A stretch of DNA of 45,983 nucleotides. Source: Leptospira perdikensis. Lineage in GTDB: Bacteria; Spirochaetota; Leptospiria; Leptospirales; Leptospiraceae. The DNA lies in the NCBI RefSeq assembly GCF_004769575.1, contig NZ_RQGA01000018.1, positions 1-45,983 of the forward strand, in the 5' to 3' direction. The notes under the pieces were generated by a model. That model was not told where the DNA came from. It saw only the letters and a program-made list of their open reading frames with translations, and did no database searches. Position numbers and translations under genes: made by a program. Shown piece after piece: positions 14,870 to 22,056 of the stretch (its first letter is position 1; each line of letters begins with the position of its first letter).

Positions 14870-14933
14870 TCTTATAAAATTAGAGCCTTATGAGTAATAA
14901 AATAAATTCACGAAATTAATTAAGGGGTAGTCT

Positions 14934-15968
14934 TTGAAAACTTTATATATTTTGGGTGCTGGAGCGAGTGCAGGGAAATCGAGAACATCTGAGCAATGTA
15001 TACCAACTGTTGCCGAGTTCCCAAAATCAATCTCGAAAATTTTGAATCATTCAACAAGGAAAGTTAGGAATAAGGAACCAAAATTATCAAAAGAAACCTA
15101 TCAAGCATTACTCCAATTTTCAGAAGGTTGTATTGAATTTGGAACACCTGATACATATGCTAAATCAATATTCTTAAGTAAAGGGGAAGGAAAGGAATAC
15201 CAGCAGGTAAAAATGATGATTTCATTCATCGTTAAAATTTCACAATTGATGAATGGAGTCGATCCTCGGTATTTTCAATTTTTTTCAGCATTACTTGATT
15301 ATGAAAAACCTAACGTTGGCCACCTAAATGATGATATATATTTAGCAACCTGGAACTATGATCTTCAAATTAATGAAGCATTGATCCGCTTGCTTTCAGT
15401 AGCACCTCATGACCTTCTAGATAGCAATATATATTTTCATGGTTTGAGATACACTGATTACGTAGGGAAAATACCTAAACAAAAAATATTCAGAATAAAT
15501 GGATATGCAGGATCAATAAATAATGATCTTCATGGAGATTTCGATAGTGAACTTAACTTGTTTTATGATCACTCAATAGATAAAAATACCAAAATAAATT
15601 CTGAAATTTTAGCTTTTGAAAATAATTTTAAAAAAAAGGAAAATATTACTCAAAATATAAAATTTGCATGGGATTCGTTTAATAAACAAAATAAAGAAAT
15701 AGAAAGCCTAAAATTAATCGCAAATCAAATTTCATGCCTAGTTATAATAGGTTATTCATTTCCAATATACAATAGGATCATTGATATGGAAATTCTTCGC
15801 AGTTTTACAAATTTAGAAAAAGTTTATTTACAAGACTACGTGGATCATTCATACAAAATTAAAACTTACTTTAGAGACTTGGGGATGTTGCATACATTGG
15901 TTTCAGGCCATACGGAATACGTTTCTGGATGTGATCAATTTCTGGTTCCTAGTGAACTTTATTTATAA
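14934..15968 (+). CDS. SIR2-like (sirtuin-fold) protein, candidate NAD-degrading defence effector
   Basis: A 344-aa protein with the NAD-binding start of the SIR2-like superfamily: LYILGAGASAG (GAGAS at 8-12), the TWNYD motif at 139-143 and the C-terminal IIGYSFPIYNR at 271-281. In the middle, RINGYAGS (187-194) stands where many members have a Leu-His-Gly motif, so the classical catalytic His is not evident. Related domains act as NADases in Thoeris, DSR, AVAST and prokaryotic Argonaute systems. No second domain is fused to it. The start is TTG with AAGGGG upstream. It is the first gene of a rightward run of candidate conflict genes. Whether it works alone or with the 2TM protein downstream is open. 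Confidence 0.75.
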   Translation: MKTLYILGAGASAGKSRTSEQCIPTVAEFPKSISKILNHSTRKVRNKEPKLSKETYQALLQFSEGCIEFGTPDTYAKSIFLSKGEGKEYQQVKMMISFIVKISQLMNGVDPRYFQFFSALLDYEKPNVGHLNDDIYLATWNYDLQINEALIRLLSVAPHDLLDSNIYFHGLRYTDYVGKIPKQKIFRINGYAGSINNDLHGDFDSELNLFYDHSIDKNTKINSEILAFENNFKKKENITQNIKFAWDSFNKQNKEIESLKLIANQISCLVIIGYSFPIYNRIIDMEILRSFTNLEKVYLQDYVDHSYKIKTYFRDLGMLHTLVSGHTEYVSGCDQFLVPSELYL

Positions 15969-16065
15969 CAAAAAATCATGTTTTGTATTTCTAATATAGT
16001 GAATGGGTCATAATCTTAAAACATTCATTTGATTTGAAATTCAAATAGAACTAAATTAAAAAGCT

Positions 16066-16293
16066 ATGCTCGAATTGTTCCCACAATCGGATAAAAATCA
16101 GTTTGTAAATACTTTTGATGCTGAAATATATTACGGAAATTCAGAATTAATCCCTATCTGCCAAGTGTGCAAAAAGAATGTTTCATATCACGAAAGGGAT
16201 CCAAATTTCACGGAATTTGCATGCCATGGAAATATTTTGAGATTTTATTTTGTGGATGGATTTCTTGCGAGAGTTGAAGAATTACATGAATAA
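16066..16293 (+). CDS. Small hypothetical protein with possible zinc site
   Basis: A 75-aa acidic protein with CQVCKKN (CxxC) and later ACHGN, plus a His in SYHERD; these could bind one zinc. It lies between the SIR2-like gene and the 2TM protein, about 100 bases after the former. No family recognised. It might be a small accessory or antitoxin of either neighbour. Confidence 0.5.
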   Translation: MLELFPQSDKNQFVNTFDAEIYYGNSELIPICQVCKKNVSYHERDPNFTEFACHGNILRFYFVDGFLARVEELHE

Positions 16294-16334
16294 AACACAT
16301 TCTATATTATGAATTTTGTATTCGAGGGGAACGA

Positions 16335-17249
16335 ATGGAAGAAAAAGAAGTTGAAAAATCAGCAAAATCAATTATTGAAAACTTGGTAATACCGCGAATC
16401 AAACATCCATTAATGGGAACTTTTATGTTCTCCTTTTTTATAAACAATTTTGATATTTTCTATATGCTGACTTTTTCCCCCAGAGATGATTATATTGGAA
16501 TTGCAACTTTTTATTCAGCACTAATAACTGAGCCAGCAAGATTTTGGGTTCCAGTAGGGATTGCTATTTTTGTTTTTGTGGTTGAGCCAATGTTGGCTTA
16601 CTTTAAATTGCATTGGGAATTGTTGTTAAAATTAATTTCCGAAAGAATATCGGAAAGTCAAAATAAAATTTCATTACAATACAGAATTGATTCATTGATA
16701 GAAAATATAAAAAAAACCAACAATGAGAATAGCTATTTGGTTAAGTTTATTGAGGAATTATTGAGTAATGTAAACCGAACAATTTCAAATGACAAGGTGA
16801 ATTTTTTATTTGTTCTCGGCCGGCCTGGTTTAAAGAAAGGCGAATTTGTTGGCCTAGAACAAAATTTAACCATCTCGAAGTACGACCAAGGTGCCTTTTT
16901 GGATCAACTTAAGTGTCTTGGAATAGTATATGAGGTCATTAAACCGGGATTTTATCTGGTGGAAAATCCCAAAGACTGGAGGGCATACCTGGCCGAAAGG
17001 ATTCCATTAAATGCCAGAAATTCAATCGGTAAGTTGGTTTATGATTTACAAAGCCATGAATATAAATCGACAAACGGAATGGGTAAACAAGAATTAATGT
17101 TAGCAGAATTTAATGGAAATGATTTGAGTCTGTATTCTCATTTCATAACAGAAGATCTAAGTATGTCTACAATCGAAAATATCGGCAGGAAAATCTATGA
17201 AGTTGTAGCGAGCGGTGATTATGATTACAAAAGAAGTCTGTTGGGATAA
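16335..17249 (+). CDS. Two-TM / coiled-coil / soluble C-terminal domain protein, candidate membrane effector
   Basis: A 304-aa protein. Residues 20-95 hold two membrane helices (about 27-47 and 70-90) in the pattern RIKHPLMGTFMFSF-x-NNFDI ... FWVPVGIAIFVFVVEPML, which I associate with an N-terminal membrane module found in bacterial conflict proteins. Residues about 95-155 are a likely coiled coil. Residues 160-304 form a soluble domain; the part DQGAFLDQLKCLGIVYEVIKPGFYLVENP looks like a winged helix. The plan (membrane anchor plus sensor) fits a pore-forming or membrane-disrupting defence effector, but this is inference. AGGGGAACG precedes the ATG. An inverted-repeat cluster separates it from dprA. 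Confidence 0.6.
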   Translation: MEEKEVEKSAKSIIENLVIPRIKHPLMGTFMFSFFINNFDIFYMLTFSPRDDYIGIATFYSALITEPARFWVPVGIAIFVFVVEPMLAYFKLHWELLLKLISERISESQNKISLQYRIDSLIENIKKTNNENSYLVKFIEELLSNVNRTISNDKVNFLFVLGRPGLKKGEFVGLEQNLTISKYDQGAFLDQLKCLGIVYEVIKPGFYLVENPKDWRAYLAERIPLNARNSIGKLVYDLQSHEYKSTNGMGKQELMLAEFNGNDLSLYSHFITEDLSMSTIENIGRKIYEVVASGDYDYKRSLLG

Positions 17250-17254
17250 AAGTT

Positions 17255-17359
17255 GACATAATAACTATTATAGGAAGCTGATTATGTCGCAAATCATTGC
17301 AAAAAGTTTAAAAATTTTTTAAAAAATTTAAATTTTGTGCGACATTTTTAAATTATGTC
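17255..17359. promoter_or_regulatory. Inverted-repeat cluster upstream of dprA
   Basis: Two perfect inverted pairs: GACATAAT (17255-17262) with ATTATGTC (17281-17288), and ATGTCGCA (17283-17290) with TGCGACAT (17338-17345). A further ATTATGTC is at 17352-17359. The last site ends 24 bases before the dprA ATG. The shared core ATTATGTC relates these to the TTATGTCTC sites. The centre is a very AT-rich run. This looks like a multi-site operator controlling the DprA-PRTase operon. Confidence 0.5.
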
Positions 17360-17383
17360 CCACTTTTCGCGTAAACTAGTAAT

Positions 17384-18160
17384 ATGGCGAACTTAGTGAA
17401 ATCAAAAAAGCGAACTTCCGAGCCACTACTGTTTAATTTTCGAGGAAATTCGGAAATTGGAAAAACAGATCTGGATGTAGGAAAAGTTTCGGAGTTTGAT
17501 TCATATTTAAAAGAACACAAATTGTCTTTACTAGATCCCAATCTAATTGGTGATCTTTTCAAAATAGAAAAAAATGCAAAATCATTCTTAACTGTTTTCG
17601 CAAAAGGTGATTTATCACTGATGAAAATGCCATTGATATCTGTTGTAGGAACGAGAACTCCTACAGAAGAAGGCAAAAAGATGGCCGCTGCGATAACAAG
17701 AATTCTCGTTAGAAAAGGATATTGTATTGTGTCAGGACTGGCAACTGGAATTGATACAATTGCACATACAACGGCCCTAGAAATGGGTGGGAAGACTATC
17801 GCAGTTTTGGGAACTCCAATTCATAAAATTTATCCTAAAGAAAATATTGAACTTGCGAAGGAAATAATTGTGAAGGGGCTTTTGCTTTCCCCTTCTTTGC
17901 CTACTGAATTAAAAGGACGCCATCTATTCCCAAGAAGAAATAGATTAATGGCAGCTATGACGATCGGAACTGTAGTTGTTGAAGCTGGAGAGACTTCTGG
18001 AGTGATTCACCAAGCGAAAGAAGCTGTAATCCATCACAGAAAGTTATTTTTTTCATCCATGTTGGCAAACCAAAACTTCCAATGGGTGCAAAGTTTTTTA
18101 AATTCAGGGGATGCAATAAAATTAACTAGAACTACTGATATTGAAAAATACATAGCATAA
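17384..18160 (+). CDS. DprA/SMF-family protein (SLOG fold) of a DprA-PPRT-type defence pair
   Basis: A 258-aa protein with the DprA Rossmann-like core: VVGTRTPTEEG at 88-97, SGLATGIDTIAHTTAL at 117-132, GTPIHKIYPKEN at 143-154, FPRRNRLMAAM at 182-192 and EAGETSG at 200-206. Cellular DprA loads RecA on incoming DNA in transformation, and it is normally longer with SAM/winged-helix ends, which are absent here. The next gene, 3 bp downstream, is a phosphoribosyltransferase. That two-gene layout corresponds to the DprA-PPRT anti-phage system reported from phage and satellite defence hotspots (Rousset et al. 2022, from memory). It could sense DNA or handle a nucleotide-derived signal. Confidence 0.8.
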   Translation: MANLVKSKKRTSEPLLFNFRGNSEIGKTDLDVGKVSEFDSYLKEHKLSLLDPNLIGDLFKIEKNAKSFLTVFAKGDLSLMKMPLISVVGTRTPTEEGKKMAAAITRILVRKGYCIVSGLATGIDTIAHTTALEMGGKTIAVLGTPIHKIYPKENIELAKEIIVKGLLLSPSLPTELKGRHLFPRRNRLMAAMTIGTVVVEAGETSGVIHQAKEAVIHHRKLFFSSMLANQNFQWVQSFLNSGDAIKLTRTTDIEKYIA

Positions 18161-18163
18161 AAA

Positions 18164-18850
18164 ATGTCTAAAGTTCAAACCTTAGTTAAAGAGTTCCCGA
18201 ATCATTATTATGACAGTAATTATAACATTGGATTTATGCAACTCTATCTTCCCGTTGGATTGAATGAACAGTTGTTCAGAAAAACTAACTCAGGGCGAAT
18301 TCTTGATTTTAAAGAGTACCGTCCCAGCGGTGTGAGTTACTATAAGTCGACATTCCCAAAGTTCTTAAGCAATGTTTTAAACCTTTCCAAAGAAGATAAT
18401 TTAACATTTCTTTATCCACCACCTTCCCATACTTTAAAAGATCAAGATGGAAAAAGAAATAGTCCAACTAGGCTACCTGACTTTTTAAAAGAAATTATAC
18501 CGAAAATTATATGCGATGACATTATTATGCCTGATTTGTTTGAAAGGGTTCGGACGATTGAATCAAAATCACATAGTAAATCAATGCATGATGATTCTAT
18601 TGAAATTAGGCCAAGGCTTTTATCGAAACATGCTAATTTTATAAAAAACTCGAAAGTGATTTTCTTTGATGATGTTCTAACTACAGGTTCAACAATGGCA
18701 TCTTGCGCGGAAAAACTAGAGCAAGAATTAAATACAAAAAAACTAGACTTATATTTCATTGCACTAGCTGGAGCGACTACAGAGCAACTGACAGTTCCAA
18801 CTTGTCAGCATTTAAAATGGAGGTCCATTCCGCATGGTAACTTGGAATAA
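18164..18850 (+). CDS. ComF-like phosphoribosyltransferase, partner of DprA
   Basis: A 228-aa type I phosphoribosyltransferase. The PRPP loop VIFFDDVLTTGSTM lies at about 165-178, preceded by a region RPRLLSKHANFIKN typical of ComF. The N-terminal zinc finger of cellular ComF is lacking. The enzyme is expected to use PRPP with a base or nucleotide. It is 3 bp downstream of the dprA-like gene, so the two are surely co-expressed. In the defence interpretation the pair would make or remove a nucleotide-like molecule, or process invading DNA; which one is unknown. Confidence 0.8.
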   Translation: MSKVQTLVKEFPNHYYDSNYNIGFMQLYLPVGLNEQLFRKTNSGRILDFKEYRPSGVSYYKSTFPKFLSNVLNLSKEDNLTFLYPPPSHTLKDQDGKRNSPTRLPDFLKEIIPKIICDDIIMPDLFERVRTIESKSHSKSMHDDSIEIRPRLLSKHANFIKNSKVIFFDDVLTTGSTMASCAEKLEQELNTKKLDLYFIALAGATTEQLTVPTCQHLKWRSIPHGNLE

Positions 18851-18857
18851 ATTTTTA

Positions 18858-18867
18858 ATTATGTCTC
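18858..18867 (+). promoter_or_regulatory. TTATGTCTC site 5 (as ATTATGTCTC)
   Basis: In the 77-base gap between the phosphoribosyltransferase gene and the ParB-like gene, 61 bases before the latter's ATG. It contains both the 9-mer and the ATTATGTC core seen upstream of dprA. Confidence 0.45.
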
Positions 18868-18927
18868 TTAATTAGATTCCTTTCTGCTTGAATCAAACTC
18901 TCAGTTTATCTTCACTGTTCTCCACAA

Positions 18928-19806
18928 ATGGAAAGCAAAATAAAAATCTCTGAAGACATTATAAAAATCCGGCCAGACAAACTCGAGCCTCATCCTTGGA
19001 ACTTTGAGCGATCACCAGTAACAACTGAAGAAAAAGAGGAATGGATTAATTTCAAAGAATCAATTTGGAGAGATGGAGTATGGGCAGATAAACCAATTCT
19101 CATTTCTAGAGAGAAAAGTTCATCTACTGGGAAACATTTTATCCTTCGTGGCCGAAGAAGATGGAAGGCGATAAGTGAAGGGATCAAAAAAGAAAAGCTG
19201 CCTTCGAGCTATACAATTCCGGCTGTTTACCTACTCTCAGATGAATCGACATTATATGAAGCAATTTACGGCGACAATGATACTCCATTTAAATACAGAC
19301 CTGAAGATCGATATCGAATCCTAAAAGAACGATGGGGTGTCGATGCCATTTTGGAAATTAATTCTGGAGGATCCAGGAAAGGTGAAATTCAAGTAAAAAC
19401 TCCTCTATATGAATTAATTCATTCGGCAATCCCTTCCTGGTCAAAAGCAACGATTATAAAAGATCTTACAATTTTAAGAAAGATTCTTAAGGAAGAATCA
19501 GAAATAAAATACCCTGAACTTTCCGAAGAGAAAATAGCTAATCTCAACCGCCAGATAAGAAGTTGGTGGGAAAGGAAAAGTAAAATACTGAAACTTGAAG
19601 AGGAATTGGAAGAGGTTAAGCAAGGCTATAAGGAAAAGATTCAAAAAATATCTGAAGAGTTAAGCACCTACTCCAAAGGATTTCCAATAGCAGGTGGACC
19701 AGAAAGGTATATTTCCTCATTTATAAATTCGAAACGTCCAGAATTTAAGACTCTTCAGGAAATTCGAGGGTTGAAAGAATTTATTAAAAAGAATAAAAAC
19801 GGCTAA
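18928..19806 (+). CDS. ParB/Spo0J-like (ParB-N domain) protein
   Basis: A 292-aa protein with an N-terminal ParB/sulfiredoxin-like domain: PDKLEPHPWNFE, GVWADKPILIS and HFILRGRRRWKAI, where the GRRRWKA helix is the CTP/DNA-handling motif II of ParB-like proteins. A middle helical part (residues about 110-190) may carry the DNA-binding HTH. Residues about 195-240 are a coiled coil with many Glu/Lys. It is not adjacent to parA, which has its own DUF3102 partner. It may be a second partition or centromere factor, or a regulator/nuclease tied to the DprA-PRTase unit. The last codons and stop lie inside a hairpin. Confidence 0.7.
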   Translation: MESKIKISEDIIKIRPDKLEPHPWNFERSPVTTEEKEEWINFKESIWRDGVWADKPILISREKSSSTGKHFILRGRRRWKAISEGIKKEKLPSSYTIPAVYLLSDESTLYEAIYGDNDTPFKYRPEDRYRILKERWGVDAILEINSGGSRKGEIQVKTPLYELIHSAIPSWSKATIIKDLTILRKILKEESEIKYPELSEEKIANLNRQIRSWWERKSKILKLEEELEEVKQGYKEKIQKISEELSTYSKGFPIAGGPERYISSFINSKRPEFKTLQEIRGLKEFIKKNKNG

Positions 19807-19818
19807 CGTATGTTAGCC
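19801..19818. terminator. Hairpin over the ParB-like stop codon
   Basis: GGCTAAC and GTTAGCC pair perfectly around GTAT. It includes the stop codon of the ParB-like gene and precedes a 26-bp palindrome. It lies between convergent genes, so bidirectional termination is likely, although no long U-run follows. Confidence 0.5.
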
Positions 19819-19822
19819 TATT

Positions 19823-19848
19823 TCAAAATGGAAATTTCTATTTTGATC
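19823..19848. repeat. 26-bp near-palindrome, copy A (end of late block)
   Basis: Begins TCAAAATGG and ends CTATTTTGATC; the arms pair over 12 bases with one G-T mismatch. It is identical over all 26 bases to copy B at 44606-44631. It sits between the convergent ParB-like gene and the last gene of the lysis cassette. Confidence 0.9.
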
Positions 19849-20213
19849 TAACATTCAAATTCAGGGATTTTGCAAAAATCTCTACCGAAAATGAATTCTC
19901 TCAAAAACGACCTCTGTTTGTCACATTCGTGAAGTCTGTCGGATTGCCTTTGGGAGCATTCAAATGCGGAAATACAGCCTGCCAATCTCTTTGAATAGGA
20001 AATTGAATGAGTGTATCTGTAAAGAGGAACGAAGTCCTTTCCTTCAAAAACAATGAGCTCCTGCTTTTTGACTCGGATCGAATCCGGGATTCCAAGATCC
20101 GAGCATTTGGCGTTTACCAGGCTACGGGCATTGTTTATTCGTGAGGTACAAGCAGATATCATCAAACATAGAAGGATCAGGTGTATTGGTTTGCTCAAGG
20201 GGGATGATTTCAT
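19848..20213 (-). CDS. Cys-rich lipoprotein, candidate o-spanin (Rz1-like)
   Basis: About 121 aa from the ATG at 20213 (GGAG nine bases upstream; the longer frame starts with TTG). A signal peptide ends in the lipobox ISAC with lipidated Cys at 22. The mature part has seven further Cys residues, suggesting disulfides. Its first 92 bases overlap the upstream TM gene in another frame. Overlap of an outer-membrane lipoprotein with an inner-membrane TM protein downstream of holin and endolysin is the Rz/Rz1 arrangement, and spanins fuse the two membranes at lysis. It is longer and more Cys-rich than known Rz1 and not Pro-rich, so the role is tentative. Confidence 0.55.
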   Translation of the reverse strand: MKSSPLSKPIHLILLCLMISACTSRINNARSLVNAKCSDLGIPDSIRVKKQELIVFEGKDFVPLYRYTHSISYSKRLAGCISAFECSQRQSDRLHECDKQRSFLREFIFGRDFCKIPEFEC

Positions 20214-20343
20214 TTTGGGATTCTCCAATTTTTTTGTTTAATGTTCGAAAGGCCAGGTAGGCCAAAATCAAGAGGACCAATATCATGATCCTTATAATTT
20301 GATTTTTCCAAGTTCCAAAAAACGAAGCTATCAACTCAATCAT
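20122..20343 (-). CDS. Single-TM protein, candidate i-spanin (Rz-like)
   Basis: About 73 aa from the ATG at 20343 (CGGAG upstream). One N-terminal TM helix (IIRIMILVLLILAYLAFRTL, about residues 15-34) is followed by a short outside segment NKKIGESQNEIIPLEQ with two Cys near the end. It overlaps the holin stop by 8 bp and contains the start of the lipoprotein gene in another frame. That nesting suggests an i-spanin, though the periplasmic part is short. Confidence 0.5.
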   Translation of the reverse strand: MIELIASFFGTWKNQIIRIMILVLLILAYLAFRTLNKKIGESQNEIIPLEQTNTPDPSMFDDICLYLTNKQCP

Positions 20344-20740
20344 GCTTGGTTCTCCGTTTTTCATTCTTTTGCAATCTCCGATTCAACGTCGCACTTCCCC
20401 ATTCTACTCCAAATCTAAATAACCTTACCGATGTTTTGATAATGATATGGTAAAACATAATCGCAGCCACATAGTTTAGAAAGTTTCTGAAAAGAGCATA
20501 TTGTGGATCTGTTAGCTTTCCTGAAAATTTGGCCAAGGAAATATAGGTGAACGATGCAATCGTTGCGAATATGAAAACGATCCAAAACTTGTTTGATTTT
20601 GATAATTCGATGCCATTCTTCTCGATGATCTTTAAAACAAAAGTTGCTCCGAGTATGACTACGAAAAAGAAAAGTGGATCCCACAGTGGGAGCACCTCGC
20701 TTCTTAAATAATCTACGAACATTGTAATTAACTCTCCCAT
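20336..20740 (-). CDS. Three-TM holin candidate
   Basis: About 134 aa from the ATG at 20740, chosen for its strong site AAGGAGAGAAATAAC. Three membrane helices are evident: LFFFVVILGATFVLKII, FWIVFIFATIASFTYIS and LFRNFLNYVAAIMFYHII. The C-terminal tail is strongly basic (LNRRLQKNEKRRTKHD), as in class I holins. It starts just inside the end of the C39-like peptidase gene. Holins assemble in the inner membrane and release the endolysin. Sequence identity to a named family is not claimed. Confidence 0.65.
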   Translation of the reverse strand: MGELITMFVDYLRSEVLPLWDPLFFFVVILGATFVLKIIEKNGIELSKSNKFWIVFIFATIASFTYISLAKFSGKLTDPQYALFRNFLNYVAAIMFYHIIIKTSVRLFRFGVEWGSATLNRRLQKNEKRRTKHD

Positions 20741-20754
20741 GTTATTTCTCTCCT

Positions 20755-21381
20755 TTATAAAATGGTTACGCAATAGATCCCGACCGATTTTCTGCCAATT
20801 CGGTCTAGAGTTTTGTTTGGAAAAAAGACCTGATTGCCATCTAAGTCTTTGTAATTTGTGAAAAACTTTCCTCTCGGATCATGAGCAGAAATTCCATTGT
20901 TGCATTTCCCAACGGCCATGATGACATGTCCCATTTCTGCCTTTGCTTTTGGGTTAAATGCTTCTCTCACATCAATGGAAAAGATCACAGGTGCTTTCGA
21001 CTCTTCGATGTGATCTTTAATGTTTTCGAGATTGAATTTTTTACTTTTGATCGATGCCTTCCCTGAAAAAAGTTCTTCAAAAAGCATATTGTGGAATTTG
21101 TACTCAGTAACTTGACTTTTTGTTTTTGCGAATTGAGCGAGTTCTTTGTAATACTTTTCCTCGGTCCATTCGGTGTACTTTCCAATTCCCAGTTTGTAAT
21201 CGGTCCATTTGACTAAGTTCAAATAGGAAGTTCCTTGGCACTGATTCGATGGCACTACATTCTTTTTTGCGACGACAAATCTTAGATTGTCCATTTGGGA
21301 ATCATAGGTGATCCAAGGTGTTATCGATACGTAAGAAGGTATATCTGGTTTAATTTCGTTTTCTTTTAGTTCTCCTGCCAT
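20755..21381 (-). CDS. C39-like cysteine peptidase, candidate endolysin
   Basis: A 208-aa protein with papain-like peptidase C39_2 motifs: TYDSQMDN and VPSNQCQGTSYLNLV give the Gln and catalytic Cys, GHVIMAVGK gives the catalytic His, and SAHDPRG the Asn/Asp position. Such enzymes cut peptide bonds in peptidoglycan stems or protein substrates. There is no signal peptide, so export would depend on the holin. Its place before the holin and spanin-like genes makes it the best endolysin candidate. AGGAGCTGATCAGAC precedes the ATG. Confidence 0.7.
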   Translation of the reverse strand: MAGELKENEIKPDIPSYVSITPWITYDSQMDNLRFVVAKKNVVPSNQCQGTSYLNLVKWTDYKLGIGKYTEWTEEKYYKELAQFAKTKSQVTEYKFHNMLFEELFSGKASIKSKKFNLENIKDHIEESKAPVIFSIDVREAFNPKAKAEMGHVIMAVGKCNNGISAHDPRGKFFTNYKDLDGNQVFFPNKTLDRIGRKSVGIYCVTIL

Positions 21382-22055
21382 GTCTGATCAGCTCCTGTTT
21401 TTAAAATTGATGAAATTCTGTCTGAATATTCCCTTATGATATGCTTATTGAAAATGAAGTCTTCTTCTGATTTTTCATGACGAAAGAATAACCCGATTAC
21501 GAGCTCTGGATTGTCATCGGTCTCCACTAATCGCAGAAAAGCATGTTGGATTGCATTCCTTACAAATTCCCTTCTCCATGCGGATGATTCTTCCATGCTA
21601 TCAACTGAGAAAAAGAATTCGTCTTTAGTGATACATTCAACAATCCATTCCGACTGAGAGACTAATTGTTCTTTGAATTTTAATCCTTTATTGTAAAACG
21701 TGATGTGTCCATCTGCAGCGCAGTCATGAGTTAAAGTCCACTTTTGGACGGAAAGGCCGTTGTTAAATTTCCCACCATTATGAAGTGAGATTACACAAGC
21801 GACATGTGCGGAAAAATGATCCCTTAGAAGATGCAATTGGCCGTAGACAAGTTTGTCTCTAACTATATGATCGATTAATGGAAGCTTTGGATCCTCTGGC
21901 TTTACTTGAATCCATTTAGTAGAGATAAATAACTTCTGAGTTTTGATAAGCAAAATCGTTGCCCAAATAGTTAGAAATAAAAGTCCAAAGGACATCGGCA
22001 AGGCAATGAAGATCATTATCCAGATGTTTGCATTTAGAAATTCCCATGAGTTCAT
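21366..22055 (-). CDS. Membrane-anchored GAF-like phage protein
   Basis: A 229-aa protein with an N-terminal membrane region (about residues 8-38, FIALPMSFGLLFLTIWATILL) and a soluble domain resembling GAF-like domains of phage proteins: HVACVISLHNGGKFNNG, QKWTLTHDCAADG. Function unknown. It lies between the tail fibre genes and the lysis genes and overlaps the endolysin gene by 16 bp. It may regulate lysis timing or act in superinfection exclusion. Confidence 0.55.
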   Translation of the reverse strand: MNSWEFLNANIWIMIFIALPMSFGLLFLTIWATILLIKTQKLFISTKWIQVKPEDPKLPLIDHIVRDKLVYGQLHLLRDHFSAHVACVISLHNGGKFNNGLSVQKWTLTHDCAADGHITFYNKGLKFKEQLVSQSEWIVECITKDEFFFSVDSMEESSAWRREFVRNAIQHAFLRLVETDDNPELVIGLFFRHEKSEEDFIFNKHIIREYSDRISSILKTGADQTWQEN

Positions 22056-22056
22056 G

